The notes beneath the pieces were generated by a model, which worked only from the letters and a program-made list of their open reading frames with translations, was not told where the DNA came from and did no database searches. A stretch of 17,546 nucleotides of DNA, from assembly GCA_014382645.1 (NCBI GenBank), contig JACNJI010000295.1:1-17546 (forward strand). Reading direction: 5' to 3'. Position 1 is the first letter of the stretch, and each line of letters opens with the position of its first letter. The translations under genes were made by a program, and so were the position numbers. Source of the DNA: Verrucomicrobiota bacterium (lineage in GTDB: Bacteria; Verrucomicrobiota; Verrucomicrobiia; Opitutales; Seribacteraceae). Shown piece by piece: positions 6,085 through 14,289 of this stretch.

Positions 6085-7049
6085 TCTTAACAGTGCCCCA
6101 CCCTATTCTGCTCCTCACTAGTTTATCGGCAAAAAAGTCGCTCTACGACTATGTGCTGAAAGACGCTCATCGCTTTCATCCAGATACACGGCTAATCGGT
6201 GCCGATTCCAATCCTGCATGCTCGGGAGCCCAATACGCGAAGGAATTCATTCCGATGCCCCCTCTATCGGAGCTAGACCCGAGGGGTTTATGTGATTTTT
6301 GCATAAAACACCGCATCTCTCACATCATTCCCACAAGGGACGGAGAACTCGCCTTTCTCGCGGAAACCGGCAAAATCCTTGGGCAAGAAAACATTCATGT
6401 TTTCGTTGCACCTCCCGAAGCACTCTCAAAATGTCTGGACAAGCTGGTCTTTTCTGAACGATTGGCAGCGCTCGGAATGCCGGTGATTCCGGCATCCTCA
6501 ACGATTGCCGAGCTACCCGACGATCACTTAGTCGTAAAAGAAAGGCATGGTTCCGGCTCCGAACAAATAGGCATAGACCTTACCCGAGAAGCAGCCGAAA
6601 TTCATGCCGGAAAACTTAAAAACCCCATATTCCAGCCCTATGTAGGAGGGCGTGAATTCAGTGCTGAAGTCTGGTTGGACAAAACAAGTCGTGCTCACGG
6701 AGTGGTGTTACGCTGGAGAAAGCGAGTGGTGAGCGGGGAGTCCCATCATACGATAACTTTTCGCAACGAGGAATGGGAGAATCTCGTCGTCGCTTGCGTT
6801 CAGATGTTGGGTCTCACCGGTCACGCCCTCGCTCAAGTCATCGTGGACGAAAATGATTCTCCAAATATTGTGGAAATCAATCCGCGCCTAGGCGGAGCCT
6901 CTCCCCTTTCCCTAGCCTGTGGTCTCCACTCGATCGAATGGTTCCTTCGCGAAACCGCAGGTGAAGTGATGTCTCTTGGCTCAACATTCAAACCTGCTCC
7001 GGGGAAAAGCCTCTCCCGTGTAGGGGATCGAGTGACCATCGAGCTCTGA
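6045..7049 (+). CDS. ATP-grasp ligase of unknown substrate in the amino-sugar operon
   Basis: A CarB/PylC-like ATP-grasp protein of 334 residues from ATG 6045. HPILLLTSLSAKKSLYDYV with RLIGADSNP forms the N-terminal Rossmann-like domain. VVKERHGSGSEQIGI carries the ATP-binding Lys and the flexible Gly loop. IFQPYVGGREFSAEVW and IVEINPRLGGA supply the metal- and ATP-binding Glu, Asn and Arg. These enzymes join a carboxylate to an amine or other nucleophile via an acyl phosphate. Related genes occur in some surface-sugar clusters, where they may couple an amino acid to a sugar; the substrate cannot be read here. The start is ambiguous. ATG 6045 overlaps the GNAT gene by 40 bases, while GTG 6093 lies 8 bases after its stop and gives MPHPILLLTSL, closer to the family's start (about 318 residues). 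Neither has a Shine-Dalgarno site. Confidence 0.8.
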   Translation: MSEGRILKEYPRLILTVPHPILLLTSLSAKKSLYDYVLKDAHRFHPDTRLIGADSNPACSGAQYAKEFIPMPPLSELDPRGLCDFCIKHRISHIIPTRDGELAFLAETGKILGQENIHVFVAPPEALSKCLDKLVFSERLAALGMPVIPASSTIAELPDDHLVVKERHGSGSEQIGIDLTREAAEIHAGKLKNPIFQPYVGGREFSAEVWLDKTSRAHGVVLRWRKRVVSGESHHTITFRNEEWENLVVACVQMLGLTGHALAQVIVDENDSPNIVEINPRLGGASPLSLACGLHSIEWFLRETAGEVMSLGSTFKPAPGKSLSRVGDRVTIEL

Positions 7050-7054
7050 TTTAT

Positions 7055-7086
7055 CGGTTCAGGAAATTTCTCATAAACCGTTTCCT
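7055..7086 (+). terminator. Possible terminator after the amino-sugar operon
   Basis: CGGTT (7055-7059) pairs with AACCG (7076-7080), followed by TTTCCTCTCG. AGGAAA (7061-7066) could alternatively pair with TTTCCT (7081-7086). The hairpins are mutually exclusive and each is short, so this is either a weak terminator or a chance arrangement. It lies in the 75-base gap between the ATP-grasp gene and parA. Confidence 0.3.
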
Positions 7087-7124
7087 CTCGACTCCAAACG
7101 AGACCGAATTAGTGTAATTTCTCC

Positions 7125-7919
7125 ATGTCGGCCATAGTTGTAGCAGTTGGAAATCAAAAAGGTGGCGTGGGGAAAACGACCACCACCGTAAATCTTGGGC
7201 ATGCTTTTGCCGCATCAGGCGTACCTACCCTGATTGTGGATCTTGACCCCCAGGCCAATGCCACCAGTGCCTTGGGCTTTGAAAAAAAACCGGGCGCGGG
7301 CATCTATGGCCCCATTACGGGAAACGGTTCCGCCAGCGAGCAGGTGCAGGCCACGCGTTCAGAAAACTTATGGATTCTACCATCCGAACTGGATCTTGCC
7401 GCGGCTGAGCTCGAACTAGGTGGTCAACCCGACTACCTTCTGAAGCTAAGAGAATGCCTATCAGCCCTGAAGGAAGACTATGGCCTGAGCTTGATACTCG
7501 TGGATTGCCCCCCGACCTTGGGATTGCTCTCGATGAATGCTCTTTGCGCCGCCGATTATCTGCTCGTTACTCTACAGTGCGAATACTTGGCGCTGGAGGG
7601 ACTTGGACAGATCCTCGGCGTAGTGGATCAGTTGAGGGAATCAGGTGCGAACAAAGACCTCAAGGTAGGAGGCATCGCAATGACGATGTTCGACAACCGC
7701 ACACGCCTTTCCTACGATGTATGGGAAGAGGTGGGGACGCACTATCCTCAACTCATGTTCAGCACGGCGATTCCTCGCTCCGTCCGCCTCAGCGAGGCTC
7801 CCAGTCATGGACAGACCATTTTTGAATACGATCCCGCGGGGCCGGGAGCGCGAGCGTACCGCAACCTCGCCGACGAGGTTTTGTCCCGTTTTTTCCCTCA
7901 GTCTCCGGAAAGCTCGTGA
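7125..7919 (+). CDS. parA: ParA/Soj-family ATPase without an adjacent ParB
   Basis: A 264-residue ParA. The deviant Walker A KGGVGKTT (residues 12-19) has both the signature Lys12 and the P-loop Lys17. VDLDPQANAT (38-47) and LVDCPPTLG (Asp127 in Walker B) follow. C-terminally, IPRSVRLSEAPSHG carries the Arg residues used for non-specific DNA binding in Soj. Family members dimerise with ATP on the nucleoid and partition chromosomes, plasmids or protein complexes. The length and short N-terminus are those of chromosomal Soj rather than of long plasmid ParAs with a helix-turn-helix. A ParB gene normally follows, but here RNase III follows with a GTGA overlap, so ParB must lie elsewhere or the protein serves another cargo. 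The ATG at 7125 has no Shine-Dalgarno site; TAATTT lies 4 bases behind a possible short leader. Confidence 0.93.
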   Translation: MSAIVVAVGNQKGGVGKTTTTVNLGHAFAASGVPTLIVDLDPQANATSALGFEKKPGAGIYGPITGNGSASEQVQATRSENLWILPSELDLAAAELELGGQPDYLLKLRECLSALKEDYGLSLILVDCPPTLGLLSMNALCAADYLLVTLQCEYLALEGLGQILGVVDQLRESGANKDLKVGGIAMTMFDNRTRLSYDVWEEVGTHYPQLMFSTAIPRSVRLSEAPSHGQTIFEYDPAGPGARAYRNLADEVLSRFFPQSPESS

Positions 7920-8740
7920 ACTGGATTCGCAGGCTCACGGGCAGAATCCGTTACGACGGAACGGAAACGGACGATCCTCCATCCGCAGAGGAGGAAAGTG
8001 CCCTGCAAGCGTTGGAGAAACGGCTCGGTTATCGTTTCCGCAACCTATCGCTCTTACGACGGGCGACCACCCATCCATCCCTTGCCGAAGATCGCCGTGG
8101 TTGCGAAGACAACCAAAGACTGGAATTCCTTGGGGACTCCATACTGGGAGCCATTCTCGCGGAAAAGCTTTTTCGGATTTTCCCAGAAGAAAACGAAGGC
8201 ATCTTGACCAAAGGACGCTCGGTACTGGCCCGCGGCGACTACCTAAGCAAGCTCGCGCGCGGTCTGGGCATTCATGACACCATGAGGATGAGCCGGGCGG
8301 AGATTCGAGACGGAGGCAATGAACGAGACTCCACCTTGGAAGACGCCATCGAAGCAATAGTAGGAGGCATTTATCTGGACTCCGGCATGCAAGCCACTCG
8401 CAAGACGGTGCTTTCATGGTATGGAGACATGGAGGAAACCTTGTCAGACGCCATGGAGGATTATAATCCCAAAGGACGTCTGCAGGAAATCGCTCAAGCT
8501 CTACACGGACCAGACCAAATCCGCTACTTGATTGATCGCGAAGAAGGCCCTTCCCATAGAAAAAGATACTCCGTTTCAGTCGAGGTTGCTGAACGCAAAC
8601 TAGGCTCGGGATCGGGTCGAAGCAAGAAAGAGGCTGAAGAAGAAGCGGCTCGAAAGGCTTTGCAATCCATTAGTCGAAAGCAAAAAAAAACGAAAAAGCG
8701 CACAACTGGTCATAGGCAAAAGAACGAAAGCAAGAACTGA
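7916..8740 (+). CDS. rnc: Ribonuclease III
   Basis: A 274-residue RNase III, which cuts double-stranded RNA in rRNA and mRNA maturation. The RNase III domain spans about residues 28-175, with the signature NQRLEFLGDSIL at 66-77. Catalytic acids by alignment to E. coli are Glu70 (E41), Asp74 (D45), Glu94 (E65), Asp143 (D114) and Glu146 (E117), all with identical spacing. The acid equivalent to E. coli E38 is Gln67. A dsRNA-binding domain follows at about 182-250 (NPKGRLQEIAQ, then GSGSGRSKKEAEEEAARKAL). The protein is longer than E. coli's (226) through an N-terminal extension of about 25 residues and a very basic tail ending KKTKKRTTGHRQKNESKN. The GTG start at 7916 overlaps the parA stop (GTGA), suggesting translational coupling. 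GGAAAG just upstream is a weak ribosome site. Confidence 0.95.
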   Translation: MNWIRRLTGRIRYDGTETDDPPSAEEESALQALEKRLGYRFRNLSLLRRATTHPSLAEDRRGCEDNQRLEFLGDSILGAILAEKLFRIFPEENEGILTKGRSVLARGDYLSKLARGLGIHDTMRMSRAEIRDGGNERDSTLEDAIEAIVGGIYLDSGMQATRKTVLSWYGDMEETLSDAMEDYNPKGRLQEIAQALHGPDQIRYLIDREEGPSHRKRYSVSVEVAERKLGSGSGRSKKEAEEEAARKALQSISRKQKKTKKRTTGHRQKNESKN

Positions 8741-8901
8741 TGCATCGAAAAGCCGAAACACCTTACCAAGGATCCCTCGACATGCCGACGCTCGCATTGC
8801 CCCTTTCGAAGACAGAAGTGTTTGTCATCCCGCAATGGAAAGCATTCTCTCCAGTCCGAGGATTGATTAAGTTTATGCTCCACCGACGGCTAAACAGGTA
8901 A
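8740..8901 (+). CDS. Possible 53-aa basic protein between rnc and mfd
   Basis: An open frame fills the rnc-mfd gap almost exactly. Its ATG shares a base with the rnc stop (TGATG), and its TAA ends 4 bases before the mfd ATG. The product begins MHRKAETPYQ and ends FMLHRRLNR. It has nine Lys/Arg against three Asp/Glu, one Trp, no Cys and a mildly hydrophobic middle (TLALPLSKTEVFVIP). No family is recognised. For: both junctions have the geometry of coupled genes, and neighbouring genes overlap the same way. Against: an open stretch this long arises by chance fairly often at this base composition, no Shine-Dalgarno site precedes it, and the gap could simply hold an mfd promoter. An internal ATG at 8782 could give a 39-residue form. 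Confidence 0.45.
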   Translation: MHRKAETPYQGSLDMPTLALPLSKTEVFVIPQWKAFSPVRGLIKFMLHRRLNR

Positions 8902-8904
8902 GGG
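8896..8904 (+). promoter_or_regulatory. Ribosome binding site of mfd
   Basis: AGGTAAGGG lies just before the mfd ATG at 8906. The AGG at 8896-8898 has a 7-base spacer to the start, while AAGGG is too close to act. An in-frame TAA at 8891-8893 rules out any earlier mfd start. The site overlaps the stop codon of the putative 53-aa frame, so ribosomes finishing that frame would be placed at the mfd start. Confidence 0.6.
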
Positions 8905-8905
8905 A

Positions 8906-11900
8906 ATGAAAAGGGTGGTCATTCCTTCGGGTCGTGACGCCATGTTTTTGCAAGGCGTACCCGAGGCGGCAACTGCAATCTTGGCAGCCGATTTCATCTA
9001 CAAGGCAAAGCCAAAAGTCGTAATCTTACTCACTGAGTCCATTCCCAAGGCTGAGGAGTGGGCTGAAGACGTCGCGGCATTCCTTGAGTCGGCCAAACCG
9101 GATTTCCGCATCCGCCTGCATCTATTCGACGAACCTCCTTCGACCGAACACCCGGACGCATTCGACAGGATTTGCGACAGACTCGCAGTGCTATCCGCCT
9201 TGGGTGAGCTTTCAAATAAAGAGAGAGCCTCCTCGGAGAACTCCCTCCTACTTCTCGCCGCAACTCCCGAATCGATCCTGGCCCCATGCCCGTCGGTGGA
9301 ATCGCACGAAAAAAACGAGCTAATCGTGAGGCAGGGAGAAAAACTTTCCTTCAAAAGTTTTGTCAAAGAATTGGCCGAGCGATTCGATTATTCCTCGGAA
9401 ATTCTTTGCGAAGCTCCCGCTCAATTCGCCGTCCGTGGAGGGTTGATTGACGTATACCCCGTAAACGGAGAGTTTCCGGTCAGGATCGATTTCTTCGGGG
9501 ACGAGATTGAAGACCTGAGAAGATTTGACCCTAATACGCAGCGTACGATCGAAAGTGTGGATTCCGTAACTTTGGCCTCTGCGGGAAGTACCGAGGACAG
9601 AGAGGTCGAAGGAGCGTTTTTCGGACATCTCAAATGCCCCGTCACCTGGATATTGAGAGAACCCGAAGATCTACTGGTGCGATCCCCATTGATCTTTCAC
9701 TATTCGGAGAAAAGAAAATCCGCTCCCAAATGCTTTTTCGACGCACTGGAAAGAAAGGCGGCGAAGAAAGACAAATTCCTAGGCATGGCCGAAATCGACT
9801 CTGGTCGAGGAATCTTCGACAACGCTCCTTGCCATGAAGAGAAAGTGGAAACATTGGAAAACTTACGCCATGAAAACTCACTTGATGAGCTCGGTCTCGA
9901 ACGTTTCGAAAGCGAACGATCCGGACGCAAAGCCTACCTGCAAGGTTTGCTTCTGCGGGCGAGAGAGGGATTCTCCGTACAAATAGCCGCCGGAGTCGAC
10001 TCGGAAAAACGACGAATCATCGAAACAATTGAAGAAGAAGAGAAGTTGCGGGATCTTCAAGTAACCTTTCTCCAGATGGGACTAAGAGAAGGATTTGCTA
10101 TAGTTCTGCCGCCAGGTGAAAAATTTCTGGGAAGAAAAACCGGCACTCAAGAAAAAGGATTACTTGTTGCCACCGCCAGAGAAATACTAGGTCGAGAAAG
10201 AAGTCGACGACCCGGACGGTCGAAGCGCATGGTGGCGCAAAGACCACAGGTAGATCAGATTTTGGACTTTTCCGAACTGGTCGAAGGCGACTTCTTGGTC
10301 CACCTTCAGCACGGCGTATGTCAGTACAAATGCATCCAGAGGATAAAGGACGAAGGCCGTGAGGAGGAAGCCGTCACGGTTGAATTCGCTGATGGAATCC
10401 TGCTACACGTGCCCTTGCCCGAATCGCATTTGCTTTCATGTTATGTAGGTCTGGTCAAAAGTCGTCCGAAACTGGCTAAACTCGGGGGCAAGTCATGGTT
10501 CAAGGTAAAGGAGGCGGCCGAGCAAGCCGCTCTCGACATGGCCGCCGACTTACTTCGTATGCAAGCCGCTCGCGAGGCAGCGGAAGGACACGCATTTCAG
10601 CCGGACGATGAATGGCAAAAAGAGTTCGAGGACGCATTCTCGTTTACGGAAACTCCCGACCAATTGTCGGCCATCGAGGCCGTCAAAAAGGATATGGAAA
10701 GTCGTGCCCCGATGGACCGGTTGCTGTGCGGAGACGTTGGTTATGGGAAGACCGAAGTCGCATTGCGAGCAGTATTCAAGGCAGTCATGGATGGTCGTCA
10801 GGTAGCCGTGCTCGTCCCTACTACCGTCCTATGCCAGCAACATTTAAACGTATTCAGAGAACGGGTCGCAGACTTTCCCGTGACGGTGGAAACCCTGAGC
10901 CGGTTACGTAGCCCAAAGGAGCAGAAACGCATACTCGCGGGAGTGGCGAGCGGAGGAATCGACATTCTGGTGGGCACTCATCGAATCCTAAGCGCGGACG
11001 TCAAGTTTCGTGACTTGGGTCTGCTCATCGTAGATGAAGAGCAACGATTCGGAGTGCGGCACAAGGAAAGCATCAAGAAGATGAAAACTTCCGTCGACGT
11101 ACTGACCTTAAGCGCAACTCCGATACCCCGAACGCTCTATTTCGCAATGGTAGGCGCAAGGGCGCTGAGCTCGATCGAAACAGCCCCAGTGAACAGGCGA
11201 CCCATTCGGACCGAAGTCATGCGGCACACGCCGGAAGTCGTCAAGAAAGCAGTGGATGCCGAAATGCGGCGCGGCGGACAAGTTTTTTATCTCCATAACA
11301 AAGTCAAAACCATACAAGCCGTGGCTCGCCGGCTTAATGAAAGGTTTCCAAAGATCCGGATCGCAGTGGGGCACGGCCAAATGGGAGAAAACGAACTGGA
11401 AGACGTAATGACTAAATTCGTCGCTCATCAGTACGACATGCTTGTCTGCACAACGATAATCGAGGCAGGCATAGACATTCCCAATTGCAACACGATCATC
11501 ATCGAAGGCGCCGACCGATTCGGGCTCTCGCAACTTTATCAACTTCGCGGTCGCGTAGGAAGATTCGACAAGCAAGCCTATGCCTACCTTCTACTGAACA
11601 GTCACAAGCCAGTCTCGGACAAGGCTCGAAAGCGACTTTCAGCCATCCGGCAAATCACGCGATTGGGGGCAGGGTTCCGAATCGCCTTGAGAGATCTGGA
11701 GCTAAGAGGTGCGGGAAATCTTCTTGGAGGCGAGCAGAGCGGGCATGTGGCAGGCGTGGGATTCGACCTATATTGTCGTTTGCTCAAACAAAGCGTGGCT
11801 CGTCTAAAGGGAGACGAGAAAGCCATTCGTTCAAGGGCGACCGTGCGTTTAGGCTTCACCACAAGCGGGGTTCTCTCCGAAACTGATTCACCAGAACCTG

Positions 11901-12319
11901 AACCCCCGGAAGAGGTCTCGGATGTCATCGGGACCTATCTGCCCGAACACTTTGCTGCAGAAACCCGACTTCGCATCGATTTCTACCGCAAACTGGCCAA
12001 TGCCATAGACGCCAAGGAAGTGGAGGAGATTAGAGAGGAATTGGCTGATCGTTTTGGAGAATTACCAAGGGAAGCCAAGGCTCTTTTGCTCGAAACGGAA
12101 ATTCGTTGTTTGGCCGAAGAGGCCGGATTCGATCGACTCGAAACCGAGGGAAGTTCCCTGCAATGCCGCTTTGCCAAAGGGAAAAAGCCTAACAAGGACA
12201 ATAAGTTTCTAAAGGTGGCGGGGCGCTTCCCAAAACTTTCGGAAAAAGAACCTTTTTTGAAGTTGAAGGAAATCGTTCGATTTCTCAAACTGCGAATCTA
12301 TGCGAAAGAAGTTGAATAA
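8906..12319 (+). CDS. mfd: Transcription-repair coupling factor Mfd
   Basis: A full-length Mfd (1137 residues; E. coli 1148). It removes RNA polymerase stalled at lesions and recruits UvrA. The N-terminal UvrB-like module spans about residues 1-350, with the UvrA-contact residues conserved: [16 protein letters not shown] give Arg177, Arg193 and Phe197, matching E. coli R165, R181 and F185. The RNA-polymerase-interacting domain lies around 450-530 ([14 protein letters not shown]). The RecG-like motor follows, with Walker [12 protein letters not shown] (near 608), DEEQRFG (near 710), [10 protein letters not shown], then [11 protein letters not shown] and [11 protein letters not shown] (near 880). 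[13 protein letters not shown] is the TRG motif region. The C-terminal autoinhibitory domain spans about 990-1137. The ATG at 8906 is the only start possible after an in-frame stop. The end overlaps the next gene by 20 bases. Confidence 0.98.
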   Translation: MKRVVIPSGRDAMFLQGVPEAATAILAADFIYKAKPKVVILLTESIPKAEEWAEDVAAFLESAKPDFRIRLHLFDEPPSTEHPDAFDRICDRLAVLSALGELSNKERASSENSLLLLAATPESILAPCPSVESHEKNELIVRQGEKLSFKSFVKELAERFDYSSEILCEAPAQFAVRGGLIDVYPVNGEFPVRIDFFGDEIEDLRRFDPNTQRTIESVDSVTLASAGSTEDREVEGAFFGHLKCPVTWILREPEDLLVRSPLIFHYSEKRKSAPKCFFDALERKAAKKDKFLGMAEIDSGRGIFDNAPCHEEKVETLENLRHENSLDELGLERFESERSGRKAYLQGLLLRAREGFSVQIAAGVDSEKRRIIETIEEEEKLRDLQVTFLQMGLREGFAIVLPPGEKFLGRKTGTQEKGLLVATAREILGRERSRRPGRSKRMVAQRPQVDQILDFSELVEGDFLVHLQHGVCQYKCIQRIKDEGREEEAVTVEFADGILLHVPLPESHLLSCYVGLVKSRPKLAKLGGKSWFKVKEAAEQAALDMAADLLRMQAAREAAEGHAFQPDDEWQKEFEDAFSFTETPDQLSAIEAVKKDMESRAPMDRLLCGDVGYGKTEVALRAVFKAVMDGRQVAVLVPTTVLCQQHLNVFRERVADFPVTVETLSRLRSPKEQKRILAGVASGGIDILVGTHRILSADVKFRDLGLLIVDEEQRFGVRHKESIKKMKTSVDVLTLSATPIPRTLYFAMVGARALSSIETAPVNRRPIRTEVMRHTPEVVKKAVDAEMRRGGQVFYLHNKVKTIQAVARRLNERFPKIRIAVGHGQMGENELEDVMTKFVAHQYDMLVCTTIIEAGIDIPNCNTIIIEGADRFGLSQLYQLRGRVGRFDKQAYAYLLLNSHKPVSDKARKRLSAIRQITRLGAGFRIALRDLELRGAGNLLGGEQSGHVAGVGFDLYCRLLKQSVARLKGDEKAIRSRATVRLGFTTSGVLSETDSPEPEPPEEVSDVIGTYLPEHFAAETRLRIDFYRKLANAIDAKEVEEIREELADRFGELPREAKALLLETEIRCLAEEAGFDRLETEGSSLQCRFAKGKKPNKDNKFLKVAGRFPKLSEKEPFLKLKEIVRFLKLRIYAKEVE

Positions 12320-13319
12320 AGTAATCACTTTCAATCACGCGGCGTTATTGCTGCTTACAGCAATCCCCTTGGTTTCACTGAAAGCCGATCTGGTGGAGAT
12401 CAACAGGGTGATGGCAAAAGTGGAGGATCGCATCGTAACCAGGGGCGAAGTGGACAAGGCCATGGACATGCTCAACTTCACGAAGGCCGAAAAAGACTCT
12501 AGAGCCAAGGAGTTCGTGGACGGTAAGATTGATCGCCTGCTCGCCATTCGCGCTTTCTATGAAAAAGGTATGATAATACCCGACTCCTATCTGGAGAACG
12601 AGTACAACAAACACCTCATTCGAGAATTCAACGGCGACCGAAAACTATTTCGAGACATACTGCTGAGCCGTAATCAGTCGCAACTGGAATTCCGGAAAGA
12701 CCTGGAAGAGGAACTCATACACGGTCATATGCTGAGTGCCCGACGTCGATCTAGAGAGGAAGTTCGCCCTGACAAGGTAGAGCAATACTACCGTGAAAAC
12801 CGTGTTCAATTTTTAACCGATGCAAAGATTCGCCTCCGGGAAATCGTTTTTTCACAAATCGCCGGTGAACCGGAAGCCGTCCTTCTCCAGCAAGCCCAAC
12901 AAGTAATCGACCAGATAAAGGTTGGTGTAACTTTTGAAGAACTCGCTAAAAAGCATGGGCAAAGCCCTTACAAAGCAAAAGGCGGTGATTGGGAAGTAAT
13001 GGTCGCCAAGCGAGAAATTCGCAACGATGCCATTCGAGAACAAGCCTTCTCCGTAGACGAAAACCAAGTGACTAAACCTTTCAGCGTCGAGTTGCTGGAA
13101 AGAAAAGCTGATGGTACCGTGGGGAAATCCGGTAAAAAAGCCGTCTACATCATCAAGGTGGACAAAAAAATCGCCGCTGGGGTAAAACCACTAGACGAAG
13201 TCCGGCAACAAATTGAAAAGACGCTTGCCAACCAACTCGAGTCCCAGAGCCAACGCCAATGGCTCAGTCGCCTAAAGCGGGATGCCTACTTGAAGTACTA
13301 TTTTAACGACGAAAGCTAG
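12300..13319 (+). CDS. SurA/PpiC-type periplasmic peptidyl-prolyl isomerase
   Basis: A 339-residue exported parvulin-like chaperone. A basic start (MRKKLNK) and hydrophobic core (ALLLLTAIPLVSL) form a signal peptide, probably cleaved near LKA|DL. INRVMAKVEDRIVTRGEVDKAM opens a SurA-like N-terminal domain (residues about 35-165, mostly helical). A parvulin domain follows at about 178-290: IRLREIVFSQI, VTFEELAKKHGQSPYKAKGGDWEVM, NQVTKPFSVE, then VYIIKVDKK. A final helix (LDEVRQQIEKTLANQL) packs as in SurA. Compared with E. coli SurA (428) it has one isomerase domain rather than two. The likely role is delivering outer-membrane proteins to the assembly machinery in the periplasm. Its ATG lies inside the end of mfd (20-base overlap, different frame) with no Shine-Dalgarno site, so translation probably relies on ribosomes from mfd. 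Confidence 0.88.
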   Translation: MRKKLNKVITFNHAALLLLTAIPLVSLKADLVEINRVMAKVEDRIVTRGEVDKAMDMLNFTKAEKDSRAKEFVDGKIDRLLAIRAFYEKGMIIPDSYLENEYNKHLIREFNGDRKLFRDILLSRNQSQLEFRKDLEEELIHGHMLSARRRSREEVRPDKVEQYYRENRVQFLTDAKIRLREIVFSQIAGEPEAVLLQQAQQVIDQIKVGVTFEELAKKHGQSPYKAKGGDWEVMVAKREIRNDAIREQAFSVDENQVTKPFSVELLERKADGTVGKSGKKAVYIIKVDKKIAAGVKPLDEVRQQIEKTLANQLESQSQRQWLSRLKRDAYLKYYFNDES

Positions 13320-13435
13320 TCGCCGGGTGCAAATCCGTAGAGAAGGAGCCATTATTTAGAGGCAGTCACCGCTAGTTAGTAATTTCGCACATGCCTGATT
13401 CGCCCACATCACCTCCATAAACCCGCTCGCACCCC

Positions 13436-14203
13436 ATGAGCAATTCCAGTAACAAAACGGAAAGTCATGCCAAGGAAGCCAAAGGCCCTAAACATTCGTC
13501 CCCACCCCTTCGTCTAAGAGATCTACCTCCTCACGAACGCCCACAAGAACGACTCGAAAACCTAGGAGCGAGCGCCCTGTCGGATCGTGAACTCGTGGCC
13601 ATGCTCGTGCGTTCGGGCAATGCCCGCATGGATGTTCTCGCAATTGCAGACGCGCTGCTCGCTCGAGCAGGTTCTCTAGCCGGACTTCTACGCTGGGACG
13701 TCGAGGATTTCCGTCAGGTTCCGGGGATTGGCCCCGTGAAGGCACTGCAACTATCAACATACACCGAAGTCGCCAAACGGATGTCGAGGTCGAATCGATC
13801 CTCCTGCCCAAAGCTAAGCGAACCTCTCGCCGTATTCACTCACCTCTATCCAGAGGTTAGATCGGACAACGTAGAAAAAGTCTGGGTGCTATGCCTGGAC
13901 CGCAAGAACAAATTGATCCGAATGGAGTCGGTAACCTCCGGAACCGCAACAGGAAGTCTCGTTCATCCTCGGGAGATATTTCGTCCCGCCATCCGGCACG
14001 GGGCCACTGCCGTAATCGTAGCTCACAATCATCCCAGTGGCGACCCAACCCCGAGTAAAGCGGATTTAACCATCACCCGAAAACTTCGAGAATCTGCAGA
14101 GCATCTTGACATCGAGTTGCACGATCACATCATTATTGGCGAACCGGAAGACGACCCTAGAGGCCTCGGTTTCTATAGCTTTGCCGAAGCGGGCGTACTT
14201 TGA
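13436..14203 (+). CDS. radC: RadC-family JAMM-domain protein
   Basis: A 255-residue RadC (UPF0758). The N-terminal helix-hairpin-helix-like part has LRDLPPHERPQERL, GASALSDRELVAMLVRSG and the hairpin VPGIGPVKALQL (residues about 25-110). The JAMM/MPN+ domain follows, with the metal motif HNHPSGDPTPSKAD at 197-210 (His197, His199, Asp210) and the preceding GSLVHPREIF. All metal-binding residues are present, so a metallohydrolase fold is intact, but the biochemical role of RadC is not settled; the old DNA-repair assignment is disputed. The 25-residue N-terminal extension is Ser/Lys-rich and probably disordered. Start: an in-frame TAA at 13418-13420 makes ATG 13436 the first possible. The 116-base gap before it holds an AAGGAG at 13343-13348 without a useful start codon and a 9-codon mini-frame at 13391-13420. 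Confidence 0.94.
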   Translation: MSNSSNKTESHAKEAKGPKHSSPPLRLRDLPPHERPQERLENLGASALSDRELVAMLVRSGNARMDVLAIADALLARAGSLAGLLRWDVEDFRQVPGIGPVKALQLSTYTEVAKRMSRSNRSSCPKLSEPLAVFTHLYPEVRSDNVEKVWVLCLDRKNKLIRMESVTSGTATGSLVHPREIFRPAIRHGATAVIVAHNHPSGDPTPSKADLTITRKLRESAEHLDIELHDHIIIGEPEDDPRGLGFYSFAEAGVL

Positions 14204-14209
14204 ATGGGA

Positions 14210-14234
14210 ACTCGAGCTAGCAATAAATTCGAGT
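14210..14234. repeat. Inverted repeat between radC and the PVC-type gene
   Basis: ACTCGA (14210-14215) and TCGAGT (14229-14234) form a perfect 6-bp stem with a 13-base loop, 6 bases after the radC stop. It could end the radC transcript, but AAAACC follows instead of a T-run, so it is not a standard intrinsic terminator. Confidence 0.3.
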
Positions 14235-14254
14235 AAAACCGACAGACTTATTCT

Positions 14255-14283
14255 TTGACCTCACGCACCATACTTCCATTGAT
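14255..14283 (+). promoter_or_regulatory. Possible weak promoter of the PVC-type fusion gene
   Basis: TTGACC (14255-14260, five of six -35 consensus bases) is 17 bases from ATTGAT (14278-14283, three of six). Start of transcription would fall at or beside the ATG at 14290, that is, leaderless. The -10 is poor, so the call is tentative. Confidence 0.25.
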
Positions 14284-14289
14284 AACCTA

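Noticed and set aside
7935..8417. 160-codon minus-strand frame antisense to rnc
   Set aside because: The product is Cys/Arg/Trp-rich noise and the opposite strand encodes conserved RNase III motifs throughout.
11108..11886. Long frames in other phases within mfd
   Set aside because: They coincide with the helicase motifs of mfd and are explained by its codon usage.
13322..13345. tRNA T-arm-like string (GGGTGCAAATCC) after the SurA-like gene
   Set aside because: The stem does not pair properly and no acceptor or anticodon arm can be found around it.
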